NCBI GenBank assembly: GCA_003519585.1
Contig: DOWL01000086.1
Coordinates: 1,016-25,071 of the forward strand
Length of the DNA: 24,056 nt
DNA from: Nocardioides sp.
GTDB taxonomy: Bacteria > Actinomycetota > Actinomycetes > Propionibacteriales > Nocardioidaceae
Reading direction: 5' to 3'
Position 1 is the stretch's first letter. The number at the start of each line of letters is the position of its first letter. This document shows positions 14,829-21,788 of this stretch, in pieces. Made by a program: the position numbers and the translations under genes. Under the pieces are notes generated by a model, which ran no database searches, was not told the origin of the DNA, and saw nothing but the letters and a program-made list of their open reading frames with translations.

Positions 14829-15218
14829 TCACCCGCGCTCGGCGTACCAGGTTGCGATCTGTTCACAGTTGTCGATCAGCAGGAGAAGCTCCTGCTGCGC
14901 GAGGTGCTCGCGCAGCAACGCCTCCGAAGCCGCCTCGCCGTTGTCGACGACGCCGAGAGTGGTGGCGACCGTCTGGCTCACCAGATCGGGATCGGCCACG
15001 TCGACCAAGGGGATCAGCCACGCGCCGCCGGGATAGTCATCCGCCATCGTGCGGGCCACTTCGAGCGCCGTCCTGGTCTTGCCGACGCCGCCCGTGCCGG
15101 TCAGCGTCACCAACTGCCGTTCGCGCAGCAGCGTTGCGAGCTGGTCGACCTCCTCGTCGCGACCGACCAGCTCGTCGTACACCCGCGGAAGGTTTCCGAG
15201 GGCCAGGACGCCCTGCAT
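14829..15218 (-). pseudogene. Truncated NB-ARC/LAL-type regulatory ATPase (129-codon remnant)
   Basis: The reading frame encodes only the front of a STAND-class ATPase domain of the kind found in large LuxR/AfsR-type or cyclase-linked regulators. Visible parts are the linker GNLPRVYDELVGRDEE, the Walker A loop TGTGGVGKTRTALEVA (about 40-55) and the Walker B strand LLLLIDNCEQ (about 111-120). It stops nine residues after DNCEQ. Full-length relatives are several hundred residues and have a domain before and a long helical domain after; neither is found here. The remnant is therefore probably non-functional as an ATPase switch, though it could be expressed: TATCGT lies six bases before the ATG. 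The frame is intact, so a short stand-alone protein cannot be excluded. Confidence 0.65.
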
Positions 15219-15224
15219 CCGTTC

Positions 15225-15230
15225 ACGATA
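15225..15230 (-). promoter_or_regulatory. Candidate -10 box before the ATPase remnant (leaderless)
   Basis: On the minus strand TATCGT is followed by exactly six bases (GAACGG) and the ATG at 15218. The hexamer and spacing are the same as at the CtaJ-like gene. No -35 is evident. Confidence 0.4.
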
Positions 15231-15253
15231 GGCCGCGCTGCGAGGTCGCGGCC
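15231..15253 (-). terminator. GC-rich hairpin downstream of the phosphatase gene
   Basis: GGCCGCG (15231-15237) pairs perfectly with CGCGGCC (15247-15253) across a nine-base loop. It lies about 50 bases past the phosphatase stop on the same strand and just before the ATPase remnant. There is no U-tract, so termination is plausible but unproven. Confidence 0.4.
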
Positions 15254-15301
15254 CTCACCCGGACGAGGGGTGGACTCCCAACAATGGGCGCCGCGTGCGA
15301 G

Positions 15302-16057
15302 TCAGGTCGTGGGTACGCCGAGCGCGACCAACGCGACATCGTCGTGCAGTTCGCCGTCCTGGAACTCCAGGACCGAACTCATCACCACTGACACCAACGT
15401 GTCGGGCCGGCGCTCGGTCGACCTGATCGTGGCCTGCAGCCGCTCCTCGCCGTAGAGCTCGCGGCCACGGCGGCCCTCGACGACTCCATCGGTGTAGAGC
15501 AGCACGACATCACCCGGCTGCAACCGCACTGACTCGTCGCGAAACGTGGCGTCGTCGAGTACTCCCAGGAGCGGTCCGTGTCCGCCGATCGGCCGGGGCG
15601 CGCCATCGCCGCGAAGCAGGAGCGGGAAGGGATGGCCGCCGACGGCGGCGGTCAGCACCCAGCCGGCGTCGTCGCGGGTGACGTGCAGCAGGGCCGCGGT
15701 GCAGTAGCGGTCGGTGCTGTGGTGCAGCACCTGATCGAGACCCTGGAGCACGCGTGCCGGGCTGCGCTCACGTTCAGTCAGCGCGCGGATCGTTCCGCGC
15801 ACCAGTGCGGTCACGACGGCGGCGTCGTAGCCCTTGCCACAGACATCGCCCAGCGTGACGACCCATTCGGCGTCGCCGGTCTCGAAGACGTCGTAGAAGT
15901 CACCACCGACCAGGGCTCCGGACCCGGCAGGGTGGTACGCCGCCGTGACATCGAGTCCCCGCGCGGGAGGTGCCGCGGGGATCAGGGTCTGCCAGGTGCG
16001 GGGGAGCTCGAGGTCCCGAGCGTCCTCGGTCGCGTGGTGGCGATGCGCGGTGACCAC
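15302..16057 (-). CDS. SpoIIE/PP2C-type serine phosphatase (RsbU-like catalytic domain)
   Basis: A protein of 251 residues made almost only of a PP2C-like SpoIIE domain. Motifs are LVGGDFYDVFE (metal-binding Asp), TLGDVCGKGYDAA (second Asp), CTAALLHVTRDDAGW, AVGGHPFPLLLR, DVVLLYTDGVVEGR, and the final HDDVALVALG. Such enzymes usually dephosphorylate anti-sigma-factor antagonists. The frame is open to 16213, but the GTG at 16057 is chosen because AGGAGG (16066-16071 on the minus strand) is eight bases upstream and the extra codons would add an Arg-rich, low-quality sequence. The N-terminus lacks the GAF, PAS or HAMP sensory part seen in many relatives. No anti-sigma kinase or STAS gene is next to it, so its substrate is unknown. 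Confidence 0.92.
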   Translation of the reverse strand: MVTAHRHHATEDARDLELPRTWQTLIPAAPPARGLDVTAAYHPAGSGALVGGDFYDVFETGDAEWVVTLGDVCGKGYDAAVVTALVRGTIRALTERERSPARVLQGLDQVLHHSTDRYCTAALLHVTRDDAGWVLTAAVGGHPFPLLLRGDGAPRPIGGHGPLLGVLDDATFRDESVRLQPGDVVLLYTDGVVEGRRGRELYGEERLQATIRSTERRPDTLVSVVMSSVLEFQDGELHDDVALVALGVPTT

Positions 16058-16325
16058 AGTCTCGACCTCCTCTCTCGGCCTCCATCGTGGGCGGCGGAGT
16101 CTCCGCTCAGTGGCCCGACCGCGCACGGTTGGGCACGGAACGAGCTCTGCGAGTGCGCGCTGGGTCGAGGACCGTTCGCGCACAGTCGCCCGCATCGCAG
16201 CCGGCACGCCCACGATGGCGTGCAGGGACCGGACGAAAGCGGGGACGAGGAGGTTGTGGTGTCAGTCTCGATCGCTGAGCGGCAGCTCGCCGACCGCGCC
16301 GAGGTTGCTACCCCAGCTCAGCTGC
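16058..16325. other. Gene-free stretch between phosphatase and LURP-one gene
   Basis: These 268 bases hold open frames on both strands but none with coding character. The minus-strand side carries the AGGAGG ribosome site of the phosphatase at 16066-16071, so the promoter of that gene probably lies here. I see no convincing -35/-10 pair, terminator hairpin or repeat. Confidence 0.5.
16066..16071 (-). promoter_or_regulatory. Strong Shine-Dalgarno deciding the phosphatase start
   Basis: Minus-strand AGGAGG is eight bases before the GTG at 16057. It fixes the start well inside a longer open frame and removes about 52 extra codons of Arg-rich sequence. Confidence 0.75.
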
Positions 16326-16880
16326 TCAGCGGGCTGGGTGTGCCATGGAGTCGATGGCGACGGTGACCGCGAGCACGAGCGGCACGTTCTGCCCAGGCGC
16401 GATCTCCACGCCGTAGGTGTCCCGAACCCGGAACCACTTCTTCGAGACCTCCGCGATCTTGGTCCCGTCGTTCTCGATCTCGTATTCGTGGTCGACGATG
16501 TTGCCCTGCACGGCCCACTCACCGTCACCGGTCAAGTCGACCTTCCAGCGCTCACGCAGCGGCGAGATGAGCGCCTTGTGGACCAGGGCCAGCTGCCCGC
16601 CGTCGGGGTCCTCGATGGCCATCGAGTCGCGCACGTGGAGGACCCGGGTCTGGATCCGGCACAGCTTGGTGCCCGACGCGTCCTCCAGGTCGAGGGTGTT
16701 GCGCACCCGGAGCGCCTTCCCGTCGACCTTGTAGGCGCGATCTCCGCCCTCGTCCTCGACCCAGAAGTCGTCGCCGATCGAGGCGATCTTCTGGCGCATC
16801 TGATACCGCAGCGCGCTACCACCGCGTCTGAAGGTCTGACGTTCATCGCGGCGCTCCTCGCGCCGATCGCGCAGTCCCAT
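16326..16880 (-). CDS. LURP-one-related (tubby-like fold) protein
   Basis: A protein of 184 residues. A charged N-terminus (GLRDRREERRDERQTFRR) is followed by the LURP-one-related domain: YQMRQKIASIGDDFWVEDE, AYKVDGKALRVRNTLDLED, KLCRIQTRVLHVRDSMAIE and then ALISPLRERWKVDLTGDGEW. The alternating strands form the 12-stranded barrel of the Tubby-C/scramblase superfamily. Bacterial members have no settled function; membrane-lipid binding is a family-level guess. The ATG at 16880 is set by AAGGAGG (16888-16894 on the minus strand) seven bases upstream. A much longer open frame reaches to 17417 but is only antisense or out-of-frame sequence there. The upstream 233 bases to the HNH gene contain no other gene. 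Confidence 0.88.
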   Translation of the reverse strand: MGLRDRREERRDERQTFRRGGSALRYQMRQKIASIGDDFWVEDEGGDRAYKVDGKALRVRNTLDLEDASGTKLCRIQTRVLHVRDSMAIEDPDGGQLALVHKALISPLRERWKVDLTGDGEWAVQGNIVDHEYEIENDGTKIAEVSKKWFRVRDTYGVEIAPGQNVPLVLAVTVAIDSMAHPAR

Positions 16881-17113
16881 CTGTGTTCCTCCTTCGTGAC
16901 GCCCCCAGGTTCTCCCTGCGGTCGCCGCGACGCATCCTCCGCGACGGGTGAGGCCCCGGCCACGATCGATTGCGACGTTGTCGAGACATGTATCAGGACG
17001 CCCTGGCACCACTCTTGGGTGGTCGACGGCCCGGCTTCGGGCCGCCGGGCGGCACCGAGGCCTCGTCCGTGGGGGATCCGGGTCTCGGTGCCGCTCGTCG
17101 TCTTCGCCCAGGC
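16881..17113. other. Gene-free stretch upstream of the LURP-one gene
   Basis: These 233 bases carry the LURP-one gene's ribosome site at 16888-16894 and presumably its promoter. An A/T-richer patch around 16983-16993 (GACATGTATC, with the six-base palindrome ACATGT) is the only visible candidate. No gene is supported on either strand. Confidence 0.4.
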
Positions 17114-17560
17114 TTAGGAGGCGGCCAGCTGCGCCCGGGTCGGTGCGTACGGCACCAACCTGAGCTTCAGTCCGGCCTCCACCGGAGTGCGGTTGGCCTT
17201 GCGGTGGTTGCACGGCGCGCAGGCGGCCACCGCATTGAGCCAGGTCGAGGCGCCGCCGCGGCTCTGCGGCAGCACGTGGTCGACGGTGCTGGCGTGGCGG
17301 CCGCAGTACGCGCAGGTGTGCCGGTCGCGGGCCAACACTCCGGTCCGGGAGTAGCCGGCCGGCCGGTGCAGCCAGTGCGCGGCGACGTACCGGACCAGCC
17401 GGATCACCCGCGGCCACGGGTGCGGCCCGATCATCCGATCGCCGTGTTGCTCCTCGACCAGGGCGACCTCGCGGAACAGCATCCGCACGGCGTGCTGAAA
17501 GCTGACCCGGCCGAGCGGCTCGTAGGAGGCGTTCAGCAGGACCACCTGTGTGGCGCTCAC
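17114..17560 (-). CDS. HNH endonuclease family protein (Rv2469c-like)
   Basis: A protein of 148 residues with a C-terminal HNH domain. The zinc-type knuckle is CAYCG (C83, C86) and CAPCN (C114, C117). The catalytic strand is TVDHVLPQSRGG with D94 and H95, followed by STWLNAVAAC with N109. The N-terminal 75 residues (QVVLLNASYEPLGRVSFQHAVRMLF) are the part shared by a conserved actinobacterial group that includes M. tuberculosis Rv2469c. The GTG at 17560 is chosen because AGGAGG (17569-17574 on the minus strand) lies eight bases upstream; the open frame continues to 17611. It is not next to a methylase or a toxin partner, so a restriction system is unlikely. Its job is unknown. Confidence 0.9.
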   Translation of the reverse strand: MSATQVVLLNASYEPLGRVSFQHAVRMLFREVALVEEQHGDRMIGPHPWPRVIRLVRYVAAHWLHRPAGYSRTGVLARDRHTCAYCGRHASTVDHVLPQSRGGASTWLNAVAACAPCNHRKANRTPVEAGLKLRLVPYAPTRAQLAAS

Positions 17561-17568
17561 CGCTGACA

Positions 17569-17574
17569 CCTCCT
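17569..17574 (-). promoter_or_regulatory. Shine-Dalgarno deciding the HNH gene start
   Basis: Minus-strand AGGAGG is eight bases before GTG 17560, which places translation 17 codons inside the open frame and gives the family N-terminus SATQVVLLNASYEPL. Confidence 0.75.
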
Positions 17575-17736
17575 CTCGTTCAACTCTGGTCGCCGGTGGG
17601 CGGGCAGGCACCCACGCAGGTGCGGCACCGGGCGTGCGCGCACAGCGGCGAGGGCAAAGTCGTCACGGGGTCGAGCGTACGGCGGCGCGGGCCCGCCGAC
17701 GAGGCCTTTTCATCGTGTCGTTCGTGTGTCGTCCCG

Positions 17737-17755
17737 GTGGTGCTAGCCCCACCAC
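17737..17755. promoter_or_regulatory. Small hairpin upstream of the desaturase
   Basis: GTGGTG (17737-17742) pairs with CACCAC (17750-17755) across seven bases. It lies 55 bases before the desaturase ATG in the divergent gap with the HNH gene. It may be an operator or leader structure; a chance pairing is also possible. Confidence 0.25.
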
Positions 17756-17810
17756 GAAGGGGGTCCTGGGTCTCCTGACGCCGCAGTCACGCGCCGGTTG
17801 GCTGGACGCC

Positions 17811-18830
17811 ATGACGACCACGCTGAGCATGCCCCGGGCGGAGCGCACCTCGACGGGGAGCGATTTCGCAGAGCTGCACCGCCGGATCAACGCTGCGGGG
17901 CTGCTCGAGCGGCGCCCCGGCTACTACGCGGTCCGGCTGGGCCTGGTGGCCGCGGCGTACGTCACGGGCTGGGTCGCCTTCGTGCTGATCGGGGCTTCGT
18001 GGTGGACGCTGCTGGTGGCCGTCTTCCTCGCCATCGTGTTCGCGCAGGTCGCGCTCGGGGCCCACGACCTGGCGCACCGGCAGGTGTTCCGCACGAACCG
18101 GCCCAGTGCCCGCGCCGGCCTGGTCGCCGGGAACCTCGGGATCGGGATGTCCTACGGCTACTGGATGACCAAGCACACCAAGCACCACGCGAACCCCAAC
18201 CACGACGACCTGGACCCGGACGTCGGGCCGGGCGTCCTGGTATGGAGCAGGGAGGCCGCACGCGGTCGCGGGTTCCTCACCCGCTACCAGGCCTTCTTCT
18301 TCCTACCTCTGCTCCCCCTGCTCGGCATCTCCCTCAAGCGGGACAGCATCCAGGCGCTCCGCGACGGCACCGTCAAGCAGCGGCGCCTCGAAGGCGCCCT
18401 GCTGGCCGCCCACCTCGTCGGGTACGCCGCGGCGCTGCTGCTGGTGCTGACGCCGCTGCAGGCGCTGGCCTTCGTGGTCGTGCACCAGGCGCTGTTCGGC
18501 AGCTATCTCGGCCTGACCTTCGCGCCCAACCACAAGGGGATGCCGCACCCAGACGGCACCGAGGACTTCTTGCGCAAGCAGGTGCTGACCTCGCGCAACG
18601 TCCGTGGCGGCTGGCTGGTGGACGCGGCGCTCGGCGGGCTCAACCACCAGATCGAGCACCACCTCTTCCCGGCCATGCCGACGCCGCACCTGCGCAAGGC
18701 GCAGCCCATCGTGCAGGCCTACTGCGCCGAACTCGGTGTGCCGTACGAGATCACCGGGCTGCGCGACTCCTACGCCCAGGCGCTGCGGCACTTGCACGAC
18801 GTGGGTGTCGACCTACGGCGCCGGCCCTAG
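17811..18830 (+). CDS. Membrane fatty acid desaturase
   Basis: A 339-residue di-iron, membrane-bound acyl desaturase. The three histidine boxes are all present: HDLAH at 85-89, HTKHH at 122-126, and HQIEHH at 279-284. The third, with a Gln in the box, is typical of front-end or acyl-CoA/lipid desaturases. Hydrophobic pairs flank the boxes (about 41-83, 180-200 and 215-250). No cytochrome b5 domain is attached, so electrons must come from a separate ferredoxin or reductase that is not in this window. The frame is open upstream through the HNH promoter region, but the ATG at 17811 gives the normal N-terminus. No strong Shine-Dalgarno is seen. It is convergent with the VOC gene, eight bases apart. 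Confidence 0.95.
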   Translation: MTTTLSMPRAERTSTGSDFAELHRRINAAGLLERRPGYYAVRLGLVAAAYVTGWVAFVLIGASWWTLLVAVFLAIVFAQVALGAHDLAHRQVFRTNRPSARAGLVAGNLGIGMSYGYWMTKHTKHHANPNHDDLDPDVGPGVLVWSREAARGRGFLTRYQAFFFLPLLPLLGISLKRDSIQALRDGTVKQRRLEGALLAAHLVGYAAALLLVLTPLQALAFVVVHQALFGSYLGLTFAPNHKGMPHPDGTEDFLRKQVLTSRNVRGGWLVDAALGGLNHQIEHHLFPAMPTPHLRKAQPIVQAYCAELGVPYEITGLRDSYAQALRHLHDVGVDLRRRP

Positions 18831-18838
18831 CGGTCCGT

Positions 18839-19336
18839 TCACAGCACCTTGGTGCCGTACATCTCCCCGAGCGGGTCGGCCAGCAGCTCCAGCCGTGCGC
18901 CGTCCGGGTCGCGGAAGTAGATCGACGCGGCGCTCTCCACGACGTACTCCACGCCGGCGGAGTCGAGATTGCCGCGCAGGTGCTCCCACCGCTCCGGCGT
19001 CACCGAGATGGCGAGGTGGTGCAGGCCGCCGAGCACTTCGGCGTACGGCCCGAGGTCGAGCCCGGGCAGGTCGAAGAAGGCGAGCAGGTTGCCGTGCCCG
19101 ATGTCGAAGAAGAAGTGGTTGGAGCCGGCGTAGTCGCGGTTCTCGAAGATCTCGGTCAGCGGAAACTCCAGCACGCCCTGGTAGAACTCGATGGTCCGGC
19201 GTACGTCGGAGCAGATGAGCGCGAAGTGGTGCAGCCCGCGGGCGCTGCTCTCCGGCCGGTCGGGGGGCTCGCGCAGGAAGTCCTGCTTGATCTGCTCGCG
19301 GGCCGCCGCGATGGCCTCCAGGTCGATCGACGTCAC
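18839..19336 (-). CDS. VOC-family (glyoxalase/dioxygenase fold) protein
   Basis: A 165-residue metal-dependent VOC protein. After a 30-residue helical lead, two paired beta-alpha-beta-beta-beta units are seen. Likely metal ligands are H37 (GLHHFALIC), H107 (GLHHLAISV) and E150 (FRDPDGARLELLAD), the pattern of glyoxalase I, fosfomycin-resistance and extradiol dioxygenase relatives. The substrate cannot be read. The GTG at 19336 has GAGGAG (19343-19348 on the minus strand) six bases upstream. It lies 42 bases downstream of azlD on the same strand and could be co-transcribed with azlCD, but a functional link is not evident. It is convergent with the desaturase. Confidence 0.88.
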   Translation of the reverse strand: MTSIDLEAIAAAREQIKQDFLREPPDRPESSARGLHHFALICSDVRRTIEFYQGVLEFPLTEIFENRDYAGSNHFFFDIGHGNLLAFFDLPGLDLGPYAEVLGGLHHLAISVTPERWEHLRGNLDSAGVEYVVESAASIYFRDPDGARLELLADPLGEMYGTKVL

Positions 19337-19378
19337 CGCTGTCTCCTCAGCTCCCGATGGTGATCCGACCGTACGCCG

Positions 19379-19684
19379 CTACAGCAGGGCGCGCAGCACG
19401 GCGGTCACCACGACTGCGACCGCGGCGGAGAGCACGAGGGAGTGGCCGCGCCAGAGCAGTACGCCGCCGGCCAGCACGCCCACCGTGTCGGCTCCGGCGC
19501 CCAGCTGCCGGCCCTCGGCTAGGGCCGAGGTGACGACCAGGGCGGCGAGCAACGCGGGCGCCATCATGGCGACCACTCGCAGGAACGCGGGGTGCGGTTC
19601 GCGGCCTCCGAAGACCAGCGGGCCGGCGGCCTTGACCAGGACCGTGGTGAGGGCGAGGCCCAGGATGGTCAGCCAGATCGTCAT
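19379..19684 (-). CDS. azlD: AzlD-type branched-chain amino acid exporter small subunit
   Basis: A 101-residue, almost wholly hydrophobic protein with three to four membrane helices: TIWLTILGLALTTVLVKAAG, FLRVVAMMAPALLAALVV and AGADTVGVLAGG with VLSAAVAVVVTAVL. The conserved start WLTILGLALTTVLVKAAGP and the VVAMMAPALLAA segment match AzlD. It forms the exporter with AzlC, and the ATG overlaps the azlC stop (ATGA), so the pair is translationally coupled. Transport of branched-chain or related amino acids is inferred from the family. Confidence 0.9.
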   Translation of the reverse strand: MTIWLTILGLALTTVLVKAAGPLVFGGREPHPAFLRVVAMMAPALLAALVVTSALAEGRQLGAGADTVGVLAGGVLLWRGHSLVLSAAVAVVVTAVLRALL

Positions 19685-20340
19685 CGCCGCAACCCGAGGA
19701 GAGCGGCCGCGGCTGCGGCCAGGATCGGTACGCCGGGAGGCGTGAACGGCACCAGCGCCAGCGCGATCGCAGCACCACACAGCGCGACCACCCGACCCCG
19801 CGGGTTGCGGAGGTCGGCGATCAGGATGCCGAGGAAGAAGGTGGGGAAGATCGCGTCCAGTCCCCACCGAGACGGGTCGCCGAGCAGATCGCCCGCGAAG
19901 GCGCCGACGGTCGCGCCGAGCAGCCACGTGATGTACTGCGGAGCCGTACTGCCGAACAGCTGCCAGCGATCGAAGGTCCCGTCGCCCCGGTCGGCCAGGG
20001 CCCAGGACGAATCGACGACCGCCTGACCCTGGATTGCCCGCTTGAGCGGCCTGCCGGGCAATGAGGGCGCCAGCGCCGTGCCCATGGCGAGGAAGCGGCC
20101 GTTCATCAGCGTCCCGGCCGCCACCGCCGCGACCGCCGTACCGCCGCTGGCGATCACCGCCAACGCGGCGAACTGGGCGGAGCCCGCGAACACGAAGGCC
20201 GCGGTCACGATGGCCTGCAGTGCCGTGAACCCGGCGTTCCGGGCGAGCACGCTGAACGACATCGACAGCACGAACCCCACGACGGCGAACGGGACGCCCA
20301 GCCGGACTCCGGCCCAGAACGACTTCCGCACCGGGGTCAC
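19681..20340 (-). CDS. azlC: AzlC-type branched-chain amino acid exporter large subunit
   Basis: A 219-residue membrane protein with the AzlC pattern: VRLGVPFAVVGFVLSMSFSV, GFTALQAIVTAAFVFAGSAQ, then GTLMNGRFLAMGTALAPSL, the soluble loop with SSWALADRGDG, and LDAIFPTFFLGIL near the C-terminus. The frame is open far upstream; the GTG at 20340 gives a family-like N-terminus (TPVRKSFWAGVRLG), with GTG 20331 as the alternative. Neither start has a Shine-Dalgarno. It is divergent from the LLM oxidoreductase over 56 bases, and its stop overlaps azlD. No Lrp/AsnC-type regulator, often found with azlCD, is nearby. Confidence 0.9.
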   Translation of the reverse strand: MTPVRKSFWAGVRLGVPFAVVGFVLSMSFSVLARNAGFTALQAIVTAAFVFAGSAQFAALAVIASGGTAVAAVAAGTLMNGRFLAMGTALAPSLPGRPLKRAIQGQAVVDSSWALADRGDGTFDRWQLFGSTAPQYITWLLGATVGAFAGDLLGDPSRWGLDAIFPTFFLGILIADLRNPRGRVVALCGAAIALALVPFTPPGVPILAAAAAALLGLRR

Positions 20341-20396
20341 GCTAGAGACCGGTACTGCCCGGGAATCCGCCCACCCCCCGAAACGTTGGTTGAAAC

Positions 20397-21416
20397 ATGA
20401 AGAAGATCGGCTTCCTCTCCTTCGGCCACTGGAATCCCTCGCCGCAGTCCCAGACCAGATCCGCCGCCGACGCACTCCTGCAGTCGATCGAGCTGGCCGT
20501 GACCGCGGAGGAACTCGGCGCCGACGGTGCCTACTTCCGGGTGCACCACTTCGCGCGCCAGCTCGCCTCGCCGTTCCCACTGCTCGCTGCGGCGGGTGCC
20601 CGGACCAGCCGGATCGAGCTCGGCACCGGCGTGATCGACATGCGCTACGAGAACCCTCTCTATATGGCGGAGGATGCCGGAGCGGCCGACCTGATCGCCG
20701 GCGGGCGGCTGCAGCTCGGCATCAGCCGGGGCTCACCGGAGCAGGTGATCGACGGGTTCCGCTACTTCGGGTACCAGCCCGGCGAAGGCAGTGACCACGC
20801 GGAGATGGCCCGTGACCACACCCGGGTCTTCCTCGAGGTGATCCAAGGACAGGGGTTCGCCGAGCCCAACCCCCGACCGATGTTCCCCAACCCGCCCGGC
20901 CTGCTCCCGATCGAGCCGCACTCACCCGGGCTGCGCGACCGCATCTGGTGGGGCGCCGGATCCCGCAAGACCGCGGTGTGGACCGCGGAGCAGGGGCTCA
21001 ACCTGATGAGCTCGACGCTGCTCACCGAAGACACCGGTGTGCCCTTCCACCAACTCCAGGCCGAGCAGATCCAGATGTTCCGCGACGCGTGGGCCGCGGC
21101 CGGGCACGAACGGGAGCCTCGCGTCTCGGTGAGCCGGAGCATCTTCCCGCTGGTCAGCGATCTCGACCGCGCGTACTTCGGCCACGACCGCAACAGCAGC
21201 GACCAGGTCGGCCACATCGACGGCGGGCTGGCCCGGTTCGGCAAGTCGTACGCCGGTGAGCCGGACCAGTTGGTCAAGGAACTCGCCGAGGACGAGGCGA
21301 TCGCGGCCGCGGACACACTGCTCCTCACGGTCCCCAACCAGCTCGGCGTCGACTACAACGCACACGTGCTCGACAGCGTGCTGCGCCACCTCGCACCCGA
21401 GCTCGGTTGGCGCTGA
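20397..21416 (+). CDS. LLM-class (luciferase-like) flavin-dependent oxidoreductase
   Basis: A 339-residue TIM-barrel flavoenzyme of the bacterial luciferase-like family. Segments are KKIGFLSFGHWNPSP at the N-terminus, AEELGADGAYFRVHHF, SRIELGTGVIDMRYENPLYM, LIAGGRLQLGISRGSPEQVI, and WWGAGSRKTAVWTAEQGLN. Whether FMN or F420 is used and what is oxidised cannot be told. The ATG at 20397 fits the family start, though no clear Shine-Dalgarno precedes it. It shares a 56-base divergent promoter region with azlC. A bulged hairpin about 90 bases downstream may end its transcript. Confidence 0.9.
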   Translation: MKKIGFLSFGHWNPSPQSQTRSAADALLQSIELAVTAEELGADGAYFRVHHFARQLASPFPLLAAAGARTSRIELGTGVIDMRYENPLYMAEDAGAADLIAGGRLQLGISRGSPEQVIDGFRYFGYQPGEGSDHAEMARDHTRVFLEVIQGQGFAEPNPRPMFPNPPGLLPIEPHSPGLRDRIWWGAGSRKTAVWTAEQGLNLMSSTLLTEDTGVPFHQLQAEQIQMFRDAWAAAGHEREPRVSVSRSIFPLVSDLDRAYFGHDRNSSDQVGHIDGGLARFGKSYAGEPDQLVKELAEDEAIAAADTLLLTVPNQLGVDYNAHVLDSVLRHLAPELGWR

Positions 21417-21504
21417 GACGCCGCAGTTAGCACACGAGTGACGGCGCCGCAGGCGATGTCGTTGCGCTCGCCCGGAGGGGTGCCCTGACCACCCATGGCA
21501 TCTC

Positions 21505-21532
21505 GGTCCGCGACCGCTTGTTTGGTCGGACC
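21505..21532 (+). terminator. Bulged hairpin downstream of the LLM gene
   Basis: GGTCCG (21505-21510) pairs with CGGACC (21527-21532), and ACC (21513-21515) with GGT (21524-21526), leaving a two-base bulge and an eight-base loop. There is no U-run after it, so it is only a candidate terminator. Confidence 0.4.
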
Positions 21533-21741
21533 TTGACGCGTCGTTCATCCTTGTAGGCGCTGAACTGGGACTTCTCGGACCGTCACCCCGCGGGTGGCGG
21601 GCAGTCGCCGGTGCCTGGCAACCATTGCCACGCAGGACTAGACCGCGCTTGACTGAGACGACTGATACCTCGCGGATTCCCCTCATTCCGCCGCGGGGTG
21701 GGGGGTGTGAAACCTATCGTGAACTCGTCCTTGACTCTCGT

Positions 21742-21758
21742 CGCCGCGCTGCGCGGCG
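21742..21758. promoter_or_regulatory. Perfect palindrome upstream of the sensor gene
   Basis: CGCCGCGC (21742-21749), a single T, then GCGCGGCG (21751-21758) form an uninterrupted two-fold symmetric site about 30 bases before the ATG. It follows TTGACT at 21731-21736. It may be an operator or a leader hairpin near the ribosome site. Confidence 0.35.
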
Positions 21759-21788
21759 TGCGGAACTCGCAAACACTGGGTGGGCTGA

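Larger units (their letters stand above)
21417..21788. other. Intergenic region upstream of the sensor gene
   Basis: These 372 bases hold no supported gene. They contain a bulged hairpin (21505-21532), several TTGAC words (21533, 21649 and 21731) that could be -35 elements but lack well-spaced -10 partners, a TATCGT at 21710-21715, and a perfect 8-base inverted repeat at 21742-21758. The promoter of the downstream sensor operon must be here. Confidence 0.6.

Noticed and set aside
16058..16213. N-terminal extension of the SpoIIE-type phosphatase
   Set aside because: The extra sequence is Arg-rich and unlike any sensory domain, and a strong AGGAGG precedes the GTG at 16057.
16881..17417. Upstream extension of the LURP-one frame
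   Set aside because: It runs antisense to nothing useful and then out of frame through the HNH gene; AAGGAGG before 16880 sets the start.
17114..17560. HNH gene as part of a restriction or toxin system
   Set aside because: No methyltransferase, immunity or antitoxin gene lies beside it, and the N-terminal region matches a conserved housekeeping-type actinobacterial group.
17798..19363. Plus-strand 521-codon frame over the desaturase and VOC genes
   Set aside because: Shadow of the desaturase frame, then antisense to the VOC gene; Arg/Pro/Ala-rich with no domains.
21417..21788. Possible CRISPR or short-repeat array before the sensor gene
   Set aside because: Only isolated palindromes and TTGAC words are present; no regularly spaced repeats with unique spacers.
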